A DNA stretch of 64,000 bases from assembly GCF_014208105.1 (NCBI RefSeq), contig NZ_JACHMQ010000001.1, forward strand, positions 5,766,001 through 5,830,000, read 5' to 3'. The notes under the pieces are model-generated. The model saw only the letters and a list, made by a program, of their open reading frames with translations. It was not told where the DNA came from and ran no database searches. Below, in pieces: positions 1-7,909 of this stretch (positions are counted from its first letter, which is position 1; each line of letters begins with the position of its first letter). A program made the translations under genes and the position numbers. This DNA is from Actinomadura coerulea (lineage in GTDB: Bacteria; Actinomycetota; Actinomycetes; Streptosporangiales; Streptosporangiaceae).

Positions 1-325
1 GCGAGAACAGCGGAACCGCGATGACGTGCGAGTACAGGGCGCCCAGCATGGTCATCATGTATTCGAGCGTCTGCGGCAGCAGCAGCGCGGCGCGCTCCCC
101 GGGCCCGGTGACCTGCCGGAGCGTCACCGCCATGGCGCGCGCCCGCCGGTCGGTCTCGGCCCAGCTCAGCGTGAGGTGCGCGCCGGCCGGGTCGGCCGAG
201 TAGTCGACGAAGGTGTAGGCCGGGGCGTCCGGCTTCTCCCTCGCCCACCGCGCGGCCCGCTCGATCAGCGGGGTGCGGCCGGAGCCGCCGGGCAGGAGTT
301 CGGGAAGCAGCGAGCCCAATGCCAT
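1..325 (-). CDS. Fatty-acyl-AMP ligase, N-terminal part (cut by window edge)
   Basis: The first 108 residues of an adenylate-forming enzyme of the fatty-acyl-AMP ligase (FadD/FAAL) type. The visible part matches the start of the large AMP-binding domain: a line reading as 'W.E...RARAMAV.LR' is followed by ERAALLLPQTLEYMMTMLGA and then AVPLF, the usual first core block of FAALs. Enzymes of this family activate fatty acids as acyl-adenylates for polyketide or lipid assembly lines. The ATG is preceded by GGGAGA six bases upstream. The catalytic motifs lie outside the window, so FAAL versus acyl-CoA ligase cannot be settled, and the partner carrier or synthase genes are not visible. Confidence 0.75.
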   Translation of the reverse strand, partial: MALGSLLPELLPGGSGRTPLIERAARWAREKPDAPAYTFVDYSADPAGAHLTLSWAETDRRARAMAVTLRQVTGPGERAALLLPQTLEYMMTMLGALYSHVIAVPLFS

Positions 326-520
326 TGATCATCTCCCGAGGGGACGGGCCGGACGGGGCCGTGGACGGTGCTGTGAGGGGGTCGCACTCCGCCGGCGAGG
401 TGCGCCGCGCCTGCCGGACGACTCTGTCTGGAACGCCCCGGTGACCGGCGATGATCACAAGCTACCGGATGGTAGTCAGTGGGCGATATTAGCTGCCGGT
501 CACATTCGCCGAAGCACGGT

Positions 521-538
521 TTGTCATCCCCGTGACAA
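521..538. promoter_or_regulatory. Inverted repeat upstream of the acyl-AMP ligase
   Basis: TTGTCA and TGACAA form perfect 6-base arms (521-526 and 533-538) around a 6-base spacer. The repeat lies about 200 bases upstream of the acyl-AMP ligase start, between it and the convergently placed zinc-ribbon gene end. It could be an operator for a dimeric regulator. No regulator gene is adjacent, so this is a candidate only. Confidence 0.3.
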
Positions 539-593
539 GAGGAAATGCCCATTCACACCTGGGCTCACGGCCGGTCACCGACCGTGCCCGGGG

Positions 594-842
594 CTACCGG
601 CCGGCGGAGAAGATCTGCTGCATGATGCCCCGGCGGTGCCGCCCCTGGTACGTCGTCTCCGGGTTCACCTCGTCCGGGAGTTCGGCGAGGTAGCGGCTCT
701 CCGCGTCGATGAGCTGCTCCAGCTCGCCGCGGTCGAGGAAGACGCCCTTGCATCCCGGGCATTCCTCGATCACGACCCCGTGGCGTTCGTGGGTGTCGAG
801 CCTGGAGTCGCACTTCGGGCACTGCAGCGTCGCGTCTGACAT
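594..842 (-). CDS. Small TFIIB-type zinc-ribbon protein
   Basis: An 82-residue protein of the zf-TFIIB family. Two CxxC pairs, CPKC at residues 8-11 and CPGC at 28-31, would bind one zinc. They are followed by the family hallmark GVFLDRGELEQLI, then a helical tail. The family is common in bacteria as small stand-alone proteins of unknown role. The internal ATG at 842 is preferred over one 21 bases upstream, because it follows an AGGGGAT ribosome-binding stretch and starts right before the first zinc pair. It is a single-gene unit. Binding partner and function cannot be told from the sequence. Confidence 0.85.
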   Translation of the reverse strand: MSDATLQCPKCDSRLDTHERHGVVIEECPGCKGVFLDRGELEQLIDAESRYLAELPDEVNPETTYQGRHRRGIMQQIFSAGR

Positions 843-998
843 ACCGGATCCCCTGTCCGTCACGCCCGCGTTTACCGTCGCCGGTCAGCATACTGACACC
901 GGGCCCTTTTCGGGTCGATACCAGGACACTCACCCGCTGATTCGGATGCGGGACGGGGATGTGCGTCCGTTCGATTCGCCTTAGCCCCTTCGCCGGTG

Positions 999-2846
999 TC
1001 AGCCTGTTCTGTCCTGCTCTGCCCGGGACTCGGCGCGGCCGAGCGCCCCCCGGCGCCGCGCCGCCACGATGCAGGCCGCGCCCCACAACAGGCCGATCTC
1101 GGCCACCAGGGCCACGGCGACGACGACCGCCCAGTCCGTACCGTCGCCTTCCTCCGCACCGGCCGGGGACATCAGGCTCGTACGACTCGCATCGGCCACC
1201 GGCGGCAGGTTCGGAGGCCTCACCGGCGGCAGGACGACGGGCGCCGACGGCGTCGGCAGCGCCTGTCCGGGCGGAATCGGAGCAGCCCCGTCGCCCGGCT
1301 GCACGCCCCCACCCGGCGCCTGCGGCCCGTCCGCAGGAGGCCCGCCTCCCGACGGCAGACCGCCCCCGCCCGGGAGGCCGCCCCCGCCCGGCTGGCCCCC
1401 CGCCTTCGGCTCACCACCCTGGCCTGGCTTCGCACTCTCCGCCGGCTTCGCGCTCTCCCCCGGCTTGGCGCTCACACTCGGCTCAACACCCTGCGAAGGC
1501 ATAGCACCCTGCGAAGGCTTCACACCCTCCGAGGGTTTCGCGCCCTGCGAAGGTTTCACACCGTGCGGGGGCTTCCCGCCGTGCAACGAGTTCGTATCAC
1601 CACCCGGCTTCGCACTACCGGACGGCTTCGCGCTGTGGCGTGGCTTCGCGCTGTGGGGTGGCAGGACGTCAGAGGGCGGCTTCGCGCTCTGGCGTGGCTT
1701 GTCGCCATGGGACGGCGCAGCGATGTGAGGCGACTTCCCGCCAACCGTCGTCGGACACGGCCACCCATCCACGGTCGTGCTGCTCCCCACGCAGGGCGTA
1801 GACGGCCCACCCGGCCCCACCGGCCGTGGGTGGGCCCCGGGGGCAGGCTTCCGACTGGGGCTCGGCTTACCACCGTGGGTCGATCCACCACCAGACGACG
1901 CACACGGCCGCCCGGCTCCGTCAGAACTGCCATCCACACACTTCGACGGCGTCCCTCCCGCTCCCGGTGAAGTACCGGACGGCTTAACACCGGGTGTCGA
2001 GCCACCCCTGGACGGCGACGGGCACGCACGCCCGCTCGCGCCAACGTTGCCCCCTGCACAATGCGTGGGCCGGCCCCCACCCGACTGCGAACTAGGGTTA
2101 GCCCCTGCACTATGAGCCGGCTCGTCCCCGGAAGGTGACGCGCCGCCTCCACCAGGCTGCGCGGTGGGCCGCGGCTTGACCCCATGCGCCGACTCCCCGC
2201 CGGAAGACGACGTGCATTGGCGACCGCTCTTGTCGGAGGGGACGGCCACACAGTGCGTCTCCGCGCCACCCGCAGCAGGCTGCGAACTCTGGTTCGGCTT
2301 GGCGCGGGGTGTGAGCTCGCCGCCGGAAGGCGACGTGCACGGGTGGGTGGCGGCCGCGCTCGCCTTGCTTTGCTCGCAGGGCGTGAGCTCGTTCCCGGTG
2401 GACGGGCTATGAGCCGGGCCGGCGCTGGACGGAATCGGCGAAGCGCTTTTCAGCGCGTGCCGGGCGGCTTTCGAGAAGACGGTTCCGCTACTGAGACGCC
2501 CACCCGAATCCACATCGCCCAGGGTGCAGCGCAGTCCCTGGCCGGAGCCAAGGGGCGAGCAGTCCGGCGTGCGGCTCGTCCAGGACAACGGGCGGTCGGC
2601 CGTGAGGCGAAGGCCGACCTTGCGGGCGACGCCGCCCTCGGTGCGGACCCGGACGGTGAACGGCAGCGTGTACTCCGATCCCTGGATCGTGACGCCGCCG
2701 GGTGACATGGACACGCGCAGCCTGACCCTGGACGGGGCCGCCTCCGGTATCGCCTGAGCCGCGGGACTCATCAGCGTGAGCGGCGCGGCCAGCGCGCTGC
2801 TCACCGTGATCGCGCCCCAGCGGGCCCTCCGACGCTCCCCTCGCAC
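999..2846 (-). CDS. Secreted, membrane-anchored repeat protein with cysteine-pair units
   Basis: A 615-residue exported protein not recognised as a named family. Residues 1-32 form a signal peptide ending near AQA. Residues 35-125 look like a small beta domain with its own Cys pair (C96, C107). Residues 130-545 are a Ser/Gly/Pro/Lys-rich stalk. In its first half five Cys pairs recur (157/170, 199/211, 263/275, 303/315, 352/364), four of them with exactly 11 residues between the cysteines and a G-R/W-x-C ending. The second half carries many SAKP/GVKP repeats. A transmembrane helix at about 571-595 is followed by ARRR, so the C-terminus is cytoplasmic. The GTG start follows GAGGGGGA. The likely role is a cell-surface stalk or adhesin, by inference only. 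Confidence 0.8.
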   Translation of the reverse strand: MRGERRRARWGAITVSSALAAPLTLMSPAAQAIPEAAPSRVRLRVSMSPGGVTIQGSEYTLPFTVRVRTEGGVARKVGLRLTADRPLSWTSRTPDCSPLGSGQGLRCTLGDVDSGGRLSSGTVFSKAARHALKSASPIPSSAGPAHSPSTGNELTPCEQSKASAAATHPCTSPSGGELTPRAKPNQSSQPAAGGAETHCVAVPSDKSGRQCTSSSGGESAHGVKPRPTAQPGGGGASPSGDEPAHSAGANPSSQSGGGRPTHCAGGNVGASGRACPSPSRGGSTPGVKPSGTSPGAGGTPSKCVDGSSDGAGRPCASSGGGSTHGGKPSPSRKPAPGAHPRPVGPGGPSTPCVGSSTTVDGWPCPTTVGGKSPHIAAPSHGDKPRQSAKPPSDVLPPHSAKPRHSAKPSGSAKPGGDTNSLHGGKPPHGVKPSQGAKPSEGVKPSQGAMPSQGVEPSVSAKPGESAKPAESAKPGQGGEPKAGGQPGGGGLPGGGGLPSGGGPPADGPQAPGGGVQPGDGAAPIPPGQALPTPSAPVVLPPVRPPNLPPVADASRTSLMSPAGAEEGDGTDWAVVVAVALVAEIGLLWGAACIVAARRRGALGRAESRAEQDRTG

Positions 2847-2965
2847 ACGCTCCCCCTCGCGGTCTCCTCACGGCCACCCGGAGGCGGTGCCGCGATGCTG
2901 GACACAAGGAGTTATTGCCGCGTCACTCACTGAATTAACGTGCCGCATCACAGCAACCCACCCTC

Positions 2966-2980
2966 TTTCGCACAGCGAAA
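2966..2980. promoter_or_regulatory. Candidate operator upstream of the IclR regulator
   Basis: A perfect palindrome with arms TTTCGC (2966-2971) and GCGAAA (2975-2980) around a 3-base spacer, 46 bases before the IclR-family start codon. IclR regulators often repress their own gene by binding short palindromes near the promoter, so autoregulation is a reasonable guess. There is no experimental or comparative support here. Confidence 0.35.
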
Positions 2981-3026
2981 TCGAATCTCCGTAGAATCGG
3001 GTGATCGCTAGGGAGAGGAGTCACGG

Positions 3027-3776
3027 GTGACGGAGGGCGTTCGGTCGCTGGCCCGCGCGTTCGATCTGCTGGAGCATCTGGCGGACGCGGGCGGCGAGAT
3101 GGCGCTGTCGGAGCTGACGGAGGCCTCCGGGCTGCCGATGCCGACGATCTACCGGCTGATGCGGACGCTGGTCAACCAGGGCTATGTCCGGCAGGAGCCG
3201 TCCAAGCGCTATGCCCTGGGCCCGCGCCTCATCCGGCTCGGCGAGGGCGCGAGCCGCCTGCTCGGCACGTGGGCGCGCCCGGTGCTGTCCCGGCTGGTGG
3301 AGGAGGTCGGCGAGACGGCCAACATGGCGGTCCTGGAAGGGGACGAGGCCGTGTACGTCGCGCAGGTGCCGTCGAAGCACTCGATGCGCATGTTCACCGA
3401 GGTGGGGCGGCGAGTCCAGCCGCACTGCACGGGGGTGGGGAAGGCGCTCCTGGCGCAACTGCCCGACCAGCGGGTCCGCGAGATCCTCGCCAGGACGGGC
3501 ATGGACGCGCACACCCCCAACACGTTCACGGACGCAGAAGCCCTGCTGGCGGAACTGGAGAGGATCCGCCGGCAGGGCTACGCGGTAGACGACGAGGAGC
3601 AGGAGGTCGGTGTCCGCTGCGTCGCTGTGGCGCTGCAAGGCGCGCCGACGCTGACGGCCATCTCGGTGTCGGGGCCTTCAGGACGGATGACGCACGAGGC
3701 CGTTCCGAGCGTCGTGCCCATCATGCGCGACGCCGCGGACCGTTTCGCCAGGGAACTCGGCCCGGCCGCGCCCTGA
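3027..3776 (+). CDS. IclR-family transcriptional regulator
   Basis: A 249-residue regulator. A winged helix-turn-helix at about residues 5-65 (LSELTEASGLPMPTIYRLMRT) precedes the IclR ligand-binding domain at about 75-245. That domain shows the usual PHCTGVGKALLA segment and the conserved RCVAVAL segment near 200. The GTG start sits after GAGAGGAG. The length is normal for the family. No catabolic operon adjoins it: the next gene is convergent and encodes a DUF1232 protein. The regulated pathway and effector therefore cannot be inferred from context. The palindrome upstream may be its own operator. Confidence 0.93.
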   Translation: MTEGVRSLARAFDLLEHLADAGGEMALSELTEASGLPMPTIYRLMRTLVNQGYVRQEPSKRYALGPRLIRLGEGASRLLGTWARPVLSRLVEEVGETANMAVLEGDEAVYVAQVPSKHSMRMFTEVGRRVQPHCTGVGKALLAQLPDQRVREILARTGMDAHTPNTFTDAEALLAELERIRRQGYAVDDEEQEVGVRCVAVALQGAPTLTAISVSGPSGRMTHEAVPSVVPIMRDAADRFARELGPAAP

Positions 3777-3787
3777 GGCCGTGCGGG

Positions 3788-4150
3788 TCAGTCGACGGGC
3801 TCGCCGACGATGACGGTGGGGCGTCCGCCGCGCTCCCAGGCGACGAAGTCGCCCGCGGACTTCACCAGGACGGAGGCCAGCCAGAGGGCCAGGCCCGTGT
3901 CGTCGGCGATGCCCACGACGGGGATGACGTCGGGGATGGCGTCGATCGGGGAGATGATGTAGACGAGCCCGAGGGCGAGCAGTCCGAGCGTCCCGAAGGA
4001 CATCCCCTTGTACTGCCCGCGCAGGACCGACTTCAGCATCCTGGGGACGGCGCGGACGCGCTCCCAGAATCCCGGCGCGTCGGGTTCGAGCGTCTCGCGG
4101 TAGATATGCCAGGCCTGCCCGGCGGCGGCCGCACTGCGCTTCCTGTCCAC
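3788..4150 (-). CDS. DUF1232 (YkvA-like) membrane protein
   Basis: A 120-residue protein carrying the DUF1232 signature, a hydrophobic helix followed by YIISPIDAIPDVIPVVGIADD and a second hydrophobic stretch. The domain is found in small membrane proteins of unknown function and is fused to nucleases or shock proteins in some species. The GTG at 4150 is chosen because AAGGAG lies five bases upstream. A longer reading from 4201 has no ribosome-binding site and would add a non-conserved leader. It converges with the IclR gene, with only 11 bases between the two stops. Confidence 0.82.
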   Translation of the reverse strand: MDRKRSAAAAGQAWHIYRETLEPDAPGFWERVRAVPRMLKSVLRGQYKGMSFGTLGLLALGLVYIISPIDAIPDVIPVVGIADDTGLALWLASVLVKSAGDFVAWERGGRPTVIVGEPVD

Positions 4151-4493
4151 CAGCACTCCTTGTATCTGACGTAGGTGAGGGCGCGCCCCCGCAACGCCCA
4201 CGTACGACTAGGACGCGACGAGTGCCGGGTTTGTTCCCCTCGATCGATCATGAGGCGCGGGTCACGGCCCGGCCGTCCGGGCCGCCGCCGGGAGGGCCGG
4301 CGAGCGGATCCGCTGGTCAAGCCCGATTCAAGTGACCTCGGGTGAGTTGTTCATCACTCTCGTGGTCGGCCTGCGGCGGTTCGCGGCGTGTCGGCTGGCG
4401 TCCGCTGCGAGCATGGGGGATCCGGGGGAGCGCCGCCTCCGCCCGGCACGACCGGCATGGCCCGTCGAGCATCGCAGGAGCTGACGTACCGAT
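4151..4493. other. Gene-free spacer with a hairpin
   Basis: This is a divergent intergenic region between the DUF1232 gene and the alpha/beta hydrolase gene, so promoters for both probably lie here. A perfect 8-base stem (CGGCCCGG at 4265-4272, CCGGGCCG at 4277-4284) with a 4-base loop is the only clear structure. I see no coding potential. Confidence 0.5.
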
Positions 4494-5474
4494 ATGAGCG
4501 GCGACCATACGAACCGCCCCGTCCACGGCACCGCGGCAGGCGACGCCTACGTCGCGCTGCCCCCGACCGCCGTCGACGCGACCGCGTCCGGCCCGACCCG
4601 CCTGATCGTGGCCTGGCCCGGCTTCGACCCGCCCCGGACGGCGAGCGCGCTGGCGACGGCGATCCCGATGACGGGCGTGCCCGTGTGGCGCCTCTACCTG
4701 GACCTGCCGGGCCGCTCGCCCGGCGGCCTCGGCTCCGGCGCGATCCTGGAGACCGAGAGCATCGAGGCGTACTGCACGGCCCTGGAGAACGCCGTCCGGC
4801 GGTTGCCCGACGCGCTCGCGGAGATCCGCCGCGACCTCGGCGTCCCGGAAGGCCCGGTCGGCCTCGCGGGCTTCAGCGCGGGCGCCGCCGCCGCTCTGCT
4901 CGCCGTCGCGCACGGGGCGGTCCCGGTGAGCACCGCCGCGCTCGTCGCCCCCGTCGTCGCCCCGGCGCGCGCCGCGCGGGCGGTGGAGAAGCGGTCCGGT
5001 TCGGAACGCGTCTGGAGCGAGCACGCCGTCGCGCTCGCCGACCGGCTCGACCTCGGGGCCCGCGCCGCCGACATCGCCGCGCGCGGCGTCCCGGTCCTGC
5101 TCGTCGGCGGCGCCAAGGACCGCGTCGTCCCCGCACGGGAGATCACGGCGCTCCGCGACGAGCTGCGCAGGCACGGCGGGCAGGCGGAGTCCACCACGTT
5201 CCGGATGGGGCACGCGCTGGCCGCCGAGCCCGGCACCGAGCCGCGCCCGCCGATCACCGAGGCCGTCCGGGTCGACGGCGTCCTCACCGACTGGTTCCGC
5301 GACCGCCTCGCCACGCTCGCGCCCGGAGCGGCCGCGGAGGCCGCGCCCGCCGGCGGACCGGTCGAGGCGAACGGCGACACGCAGCCGATGGAGCGGCGGC
5401 ACGGCTCGTGGTCGTCCGGCGCCGGGAACGTCCCCGGCGCGCGGACGGGCGCCGGGCTGGGCCGCGGGTCCTGA
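4494..5474 (+). CDS. Alpha/beta hydrolase
   Basis: A 326-residue protein with an alpha/beta hydrolase layout. The nucleophile elbow GFSAG (about residues 125-129) is followed by the strand VPVLLVGGAKDRVV carrying the likely acid (D about 207). The likely catalytic His lies in the MGHAL segment near 239. The substrate is unknown; the fold covers dienelactone-type and lipid esterases. The C-terminal 55 residues are Ala/Gly-rich and probably disordered. No signal peptide is visible, so it is likely cytoplasmic. It stands alone. Confidence 0.78.
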   Translation: MSGDHTNRPVHGTAAGDAYVALPPTAVDATASGPTRLIVAWPGFDPPRTASALATAIPMTGVPVWRLYLDLPGRSPGGLGSGAILETESIEAYCTALENAVRRLPDALAEIRRDLGVPEGPVGLAGFSAGAAAALLAVAHGAVPVSTAALVAPVVAPARAARAVEKRSGSERVWSEHAVALADRLDLGARAADIAARGVPVLLVGGAKDRVVPAREITALRDELRRHGGQAESTTFRMGHALAAEPGTEPRPPITEAVRVDGVLTDWFRDRLATLAPGAAAEAAPAGGPVEANGDTQPMERRHGSWSSGAGNVPGARTGAGLGRGS

Positions 5475-5526
5475 CCGCCCGGCGGGCGCGCCGAGGCGCC
5501 CGCCGAGCGGATGGGAACCGACGGGA

Positions 5527-6153
5527 TCAGCCCTTCGACAGGACCTCGTAGCGGACGGGAATGACACCCGATCCGGTGCCGCCGACCTTCTTCATGGCGG
5601 CCTTGGACAGGTCCAGGCAGCGTCCGCCCGCGTACGGGCCGCGGTCGTTGATGCGGACGACGACCGAACGGTCGTTGTTCTTGTTGGTCACCCGCACCTT
5701 CGAGCCCATCGGCAGCGTCTTGTGCGCCGCCGTCAGCTCGGTCGGGTCGAAGCGCTCGCCGCTCGCGGTCATCTGCCCCTCCCAGTAGTAGGAGGCCTCG
5801 CAGGATCCCGAACCCAGGACCTTGTGCTGCTTCTTCTTCTTGCGCTTCGCCAGGTTCGCGACCTGGTCGTCCGCCTTCGGCGACCTCTTCTTGATCTTCT
5901 TGGGAGTCTTCGAAGGCGACGGCTCCGGAGAGCGGGGCCGGCCTCGGTCGGCCCGGGTCGGCTCGCCGTGCGGACGGTCCGCCAGCGGGTCCGCGGCCTG
6001 CGGCGCGGTCTGCGCCGCCTGGGCCGAGTCGGCGGGGCCGTCGCGCCCGGCCAGGGCGAACGCGCCCACGGCCAGGACGGCGACGGCGGCGCCGGGGACG
6101 ATCAGGATGGTGCGTAGGCGCGCTCGAAGACGACGCCTGACAGGGCTACCCAC
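5527..6153 (-). CDS. RlpA-like double-psi beta-barrel cell-wall protein
   Basis: A 208-residue exported protein. A short basic N-terminus and one hydrophobic helix (about 15-38) act as signal or anchor. A Pro/Lys-rich linker follows, including KKRKKKKQ-like basic runs. The C-terminal RlpA domain covers about 115-208, with ASYYWEG, SGERFDP, AAHKTLPMGS, and the VVVRINDRGPY core that carries the catalytic-type Asp of RlpA enzymes. RlpA proteins cleave or bind naked glycan strands of peptidoglycan. The GTG at 6153 is preferred because AAAGGA lies about eight bases upstream. It has a long 5' region of about 480 bases before the neighbouring gene on the same strand. Confidence 0.88.
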   Translation of the reverse strand: MGSPVRRRLRARLRTILIVPGAAVAVLAVGAFALAGRDGPADSAQAAQTAPQAADPLADRPHGEPTRADRGRPRSPEPSPSKTPKKIKKRSPKADDQVANLAKRKKKKQHKVLGSGSCEASYYWEGQMTASGERFDPTELTAAHKTLPMGSKVRVTNKNNDRSVVVRINDRGPYAGGRCLDLSKAAMKKVGGTGSGVIPVRYEVLSKG

Positions 6154-6637
6154 AGAGGAGTCCTTTGTTAGGGGACAGGACCCCGGACGCCAGGCGGACA
6201 TCACCGCCGTTCTCTCGCGGCGTGGCCGGGCGACGTCGACCGTCCCCGGATCCCCCGCCGCCCCGCGGGCTCCTCAGCCCGCCCCGCGCCGCTCTCTCAG
6301 GCGCGCCCGCTTGATCGCGTATCGGCGTCCGGCAGGTGCGGCTGGAAAGGCATCTTCATTTATCGAAATCGCTGAAGCGCCGCACAACTCCCTGACCGTA
6401 CGTTGTGTCCTCCACAGATCAAGACGTAGAGCCGTTGTTTGTGGGATTTGTCACCTCAGCTTTTGCCCGCTGAAGCTGATCAACTTCCCTGGGTGACCGC
6501 ATTTCAAGATCGTCTTTACTGCGTGCATACCGCCGATCTCGGACGGATAACAAAGGATCCGGCACAACGGAACGGGGCGGCCCGGCGGAAGATCACTCCC
6601 ACCGGACCGCCCCGCGAGCTGGGACGACGGGTCCGCG
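6154..6637. other. Long leader/spacer upstream of the RlpA-like gene
   Basis: 484 bases without a supported gene. They hold the terminator of the upstream secreted-protein gene (6574-6613) and probably the promoter and leader of the RlpA-like gene. Two stem-loops are visible: CACAAC/GTTGTG (6383-6388, 6402-6407), and, on the minus strand, CAGCTT/AAGCTG near 6460. Cell-wall hydrolase genes of actinobacteria often have c-di-AMP (ydaO) riboswitch leaders. I looked for the conserved ydaO blocks and did not find them. Confidence 0.45.
6574..6613 (-). terminator. Hairpin terminator after the secreted protein gene
   Basis: GGGGCGGCCCGG (6574-6585) pairs with CCGGACCGCCCC (6602-6613) with one mismatch. 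It lies 25 bases past the stop of the minus-strand secreted-protein gene. No clear T-run follows, as is common in actinobacteria. Confidence 0.6.
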
Positions 6638-7648
6638 TCAGCCGCGCCCGGAGGGGGCCGGGACCCTCGGAACCGCGGGCAGCGCCGGCACCTTCGGCAC
6701 GCCGAGCGCGGACGCGTCCGGCATGGAGAGCGGGCCGTCCTCCGGCTCCCCGTCCGCCATCCTGCGGGAGCCGTCACGCGCCTTCAGCACGTCCACCACG
6801 TTGCCGACGCCGCCCTCGGCCGGGCCGAGGCCGGCCCCGGCCTTGTTCACGGTGCCGTCGGCCTGCCCGACCAGGTCGCCGGACGGAGCGGGCCCGGCGT
6901 ACCGCGCGGCCGGCGGGAAGAGCACCTTGCCGAGAGGCAGCCCGCCCGGAGTCGCGCCGCCGAGCAGGGACCCGAGGTCCGGCAACCCGGAGTTCGGCCC
7001 GGGGCCCGCCAGGCTGATGGGCGCCTCGGCGGCGCGGCCGTTCGGGACGGCCGACCGCGCGGCCTCGCGGTGGCCGACATTGCCCGCGGGCAGGAGCTTG
7101 CCGGTGGGCAGGCCCTTGCCGAGCGTGCCGGTACCGCCGAGCAGAGTCCCGGGGACGTCGCCCCCTCCGCCGGACAGGACGGGCAGCGCCGTCCCCGGCT
7201 TGCGGTCGCGCGCGTCGCGGTGGGTCGCACCGGGGCAGTCGCCTTGGGGAAGCCCGCCGATCGGGGCCTGGCCGACGGCCGGCAGCTGCGCGTCCGGCAA
7301 CCCCAGCCCGGTCTTCGACTCGACCGTCTCGGCCGGGCGCACCCGGCACCGGGCGCGGGCGGCGCGCATCCGAGACGCCGCCGGAGCGGCCCGGAGCACC
7401 CCGTCCGCGGCGCCGCCGCCCAGGGCGGCGGTCCGGGCGCCCGTCCCGGCGACCGGCTCCGGGAGCGTGCGCATGACGGTATGGCCCGTGGCGGCGGTCT
7501 CGTAGAGGAGCAGCGTGGACGGGCCGGCCGCGGCGCTCGGCGCCGCCTTCGCGGGCGCGGCGTCCGTCGGCACGGCCGCCACGGCGACCGCGGCGGCGAA
7601 CGAGGCGAGGACGGAGACCCTCAGCAGGCTTCTGGCGGAGCGGTTCAT
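6638..7648 (-). CDS. Secreted protein of unknown function
   Basis: A 336-residue protein that I do not recognise. A classic signal peptide (MNRSARSLLRVSVLASFAAA) with an AxA-type cleavage region near residue 35 shows export. The rest is low-complexity Gly/Pro/Leu/Ala-rich sequence with repeated short blocks such as LGGGT, LPxGKLLP and GGLPLGKV. Only two cysteines are visible, near 101 and 138. No transmembrane helix or known domain follows the signal. The ATG at 7648 has GGGGGAAAAG directly upstream; an in-frame extension to 7759 lacks a ribosome-binding site. Comparable Streptosporangiales proteins are usually called hypothetical or GLTT-repeat proteins. Confidence 0.72.
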   Translation of the reverse strand: MNRSARSLLRVSVLASFAAAVAVAAVPTDAAPAKAAPSAAAGPSTLLLYETAATGHTVMRTLPEPVAGTGARTAALGGGAADGVLRAAPAASRMRAARARCRVRPAETVESKTGLGLPDAQLPAVGQAPIGGLPQGDCPGATHRDARDRKPGTALPVLSGGGGDVPGTLLGGTGTLGKGLPTGKLLPAGNVGHREAARSAVPNGRAAEAPISLAGPGPNSGLPDLGSLLGGATPGGLPLGKVLFPPAARYAGPAPSGDLVGQADGTVNKAGAGLGPAEGGVGNVVDVLKARDGSRRMADGEPEDGPLSMPDASALGVPKVPALPAVPRVPAPSGRG

Positions 7649-7861
7649 CTTTTCCCCCGGGGTTTTCGGATTGGCCCTGCACATGTGGCGTGCGCCCGAG
7701 CGGCTGGTGAATCCCGGCGCACCGTCGAGCGGGGACGCTAGTACACCGCGGTGCCGCACGCGGCCGATTCGAAAATGACTTGGGGAAACCAGAAAGATCT
7801 AGATGAACTGATCATAGCTGTTCGGCGGAATACCAAATGCCGACAATTTTCGATAAAACAA

Positions 7862-7893
7862 GGGCGGGGGCGCCCCTCGGGACGCCCCCGCCC
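7862..7893 (-). terminator. Terminator of the diiron-protein gene
   Basis: A perfect 11-base stem (GGGCGGGGGCG at 7862-7872, CGCCCCCGCCC at 7883-7893) with a 10-base loop. Read on the minus strand it is followed by TTGTTTTAT. It lies just after the stop of the ferritin-like gene, so a Rho-independent terminator is the natural reading. Confidence 0.8.
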
Positions 7894-7909
7894 GCGCGGG
7901 CCGGACGGG

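Noticed and set aside
6154..6500. c-di-AMP (ydaO) riboswitch before the RlpA-like gene
   Set aside because: I looked for the conserved GGGUGAAUC-like and CCGUCAGCUAACC-like blocks on the minus strand and could not find them.
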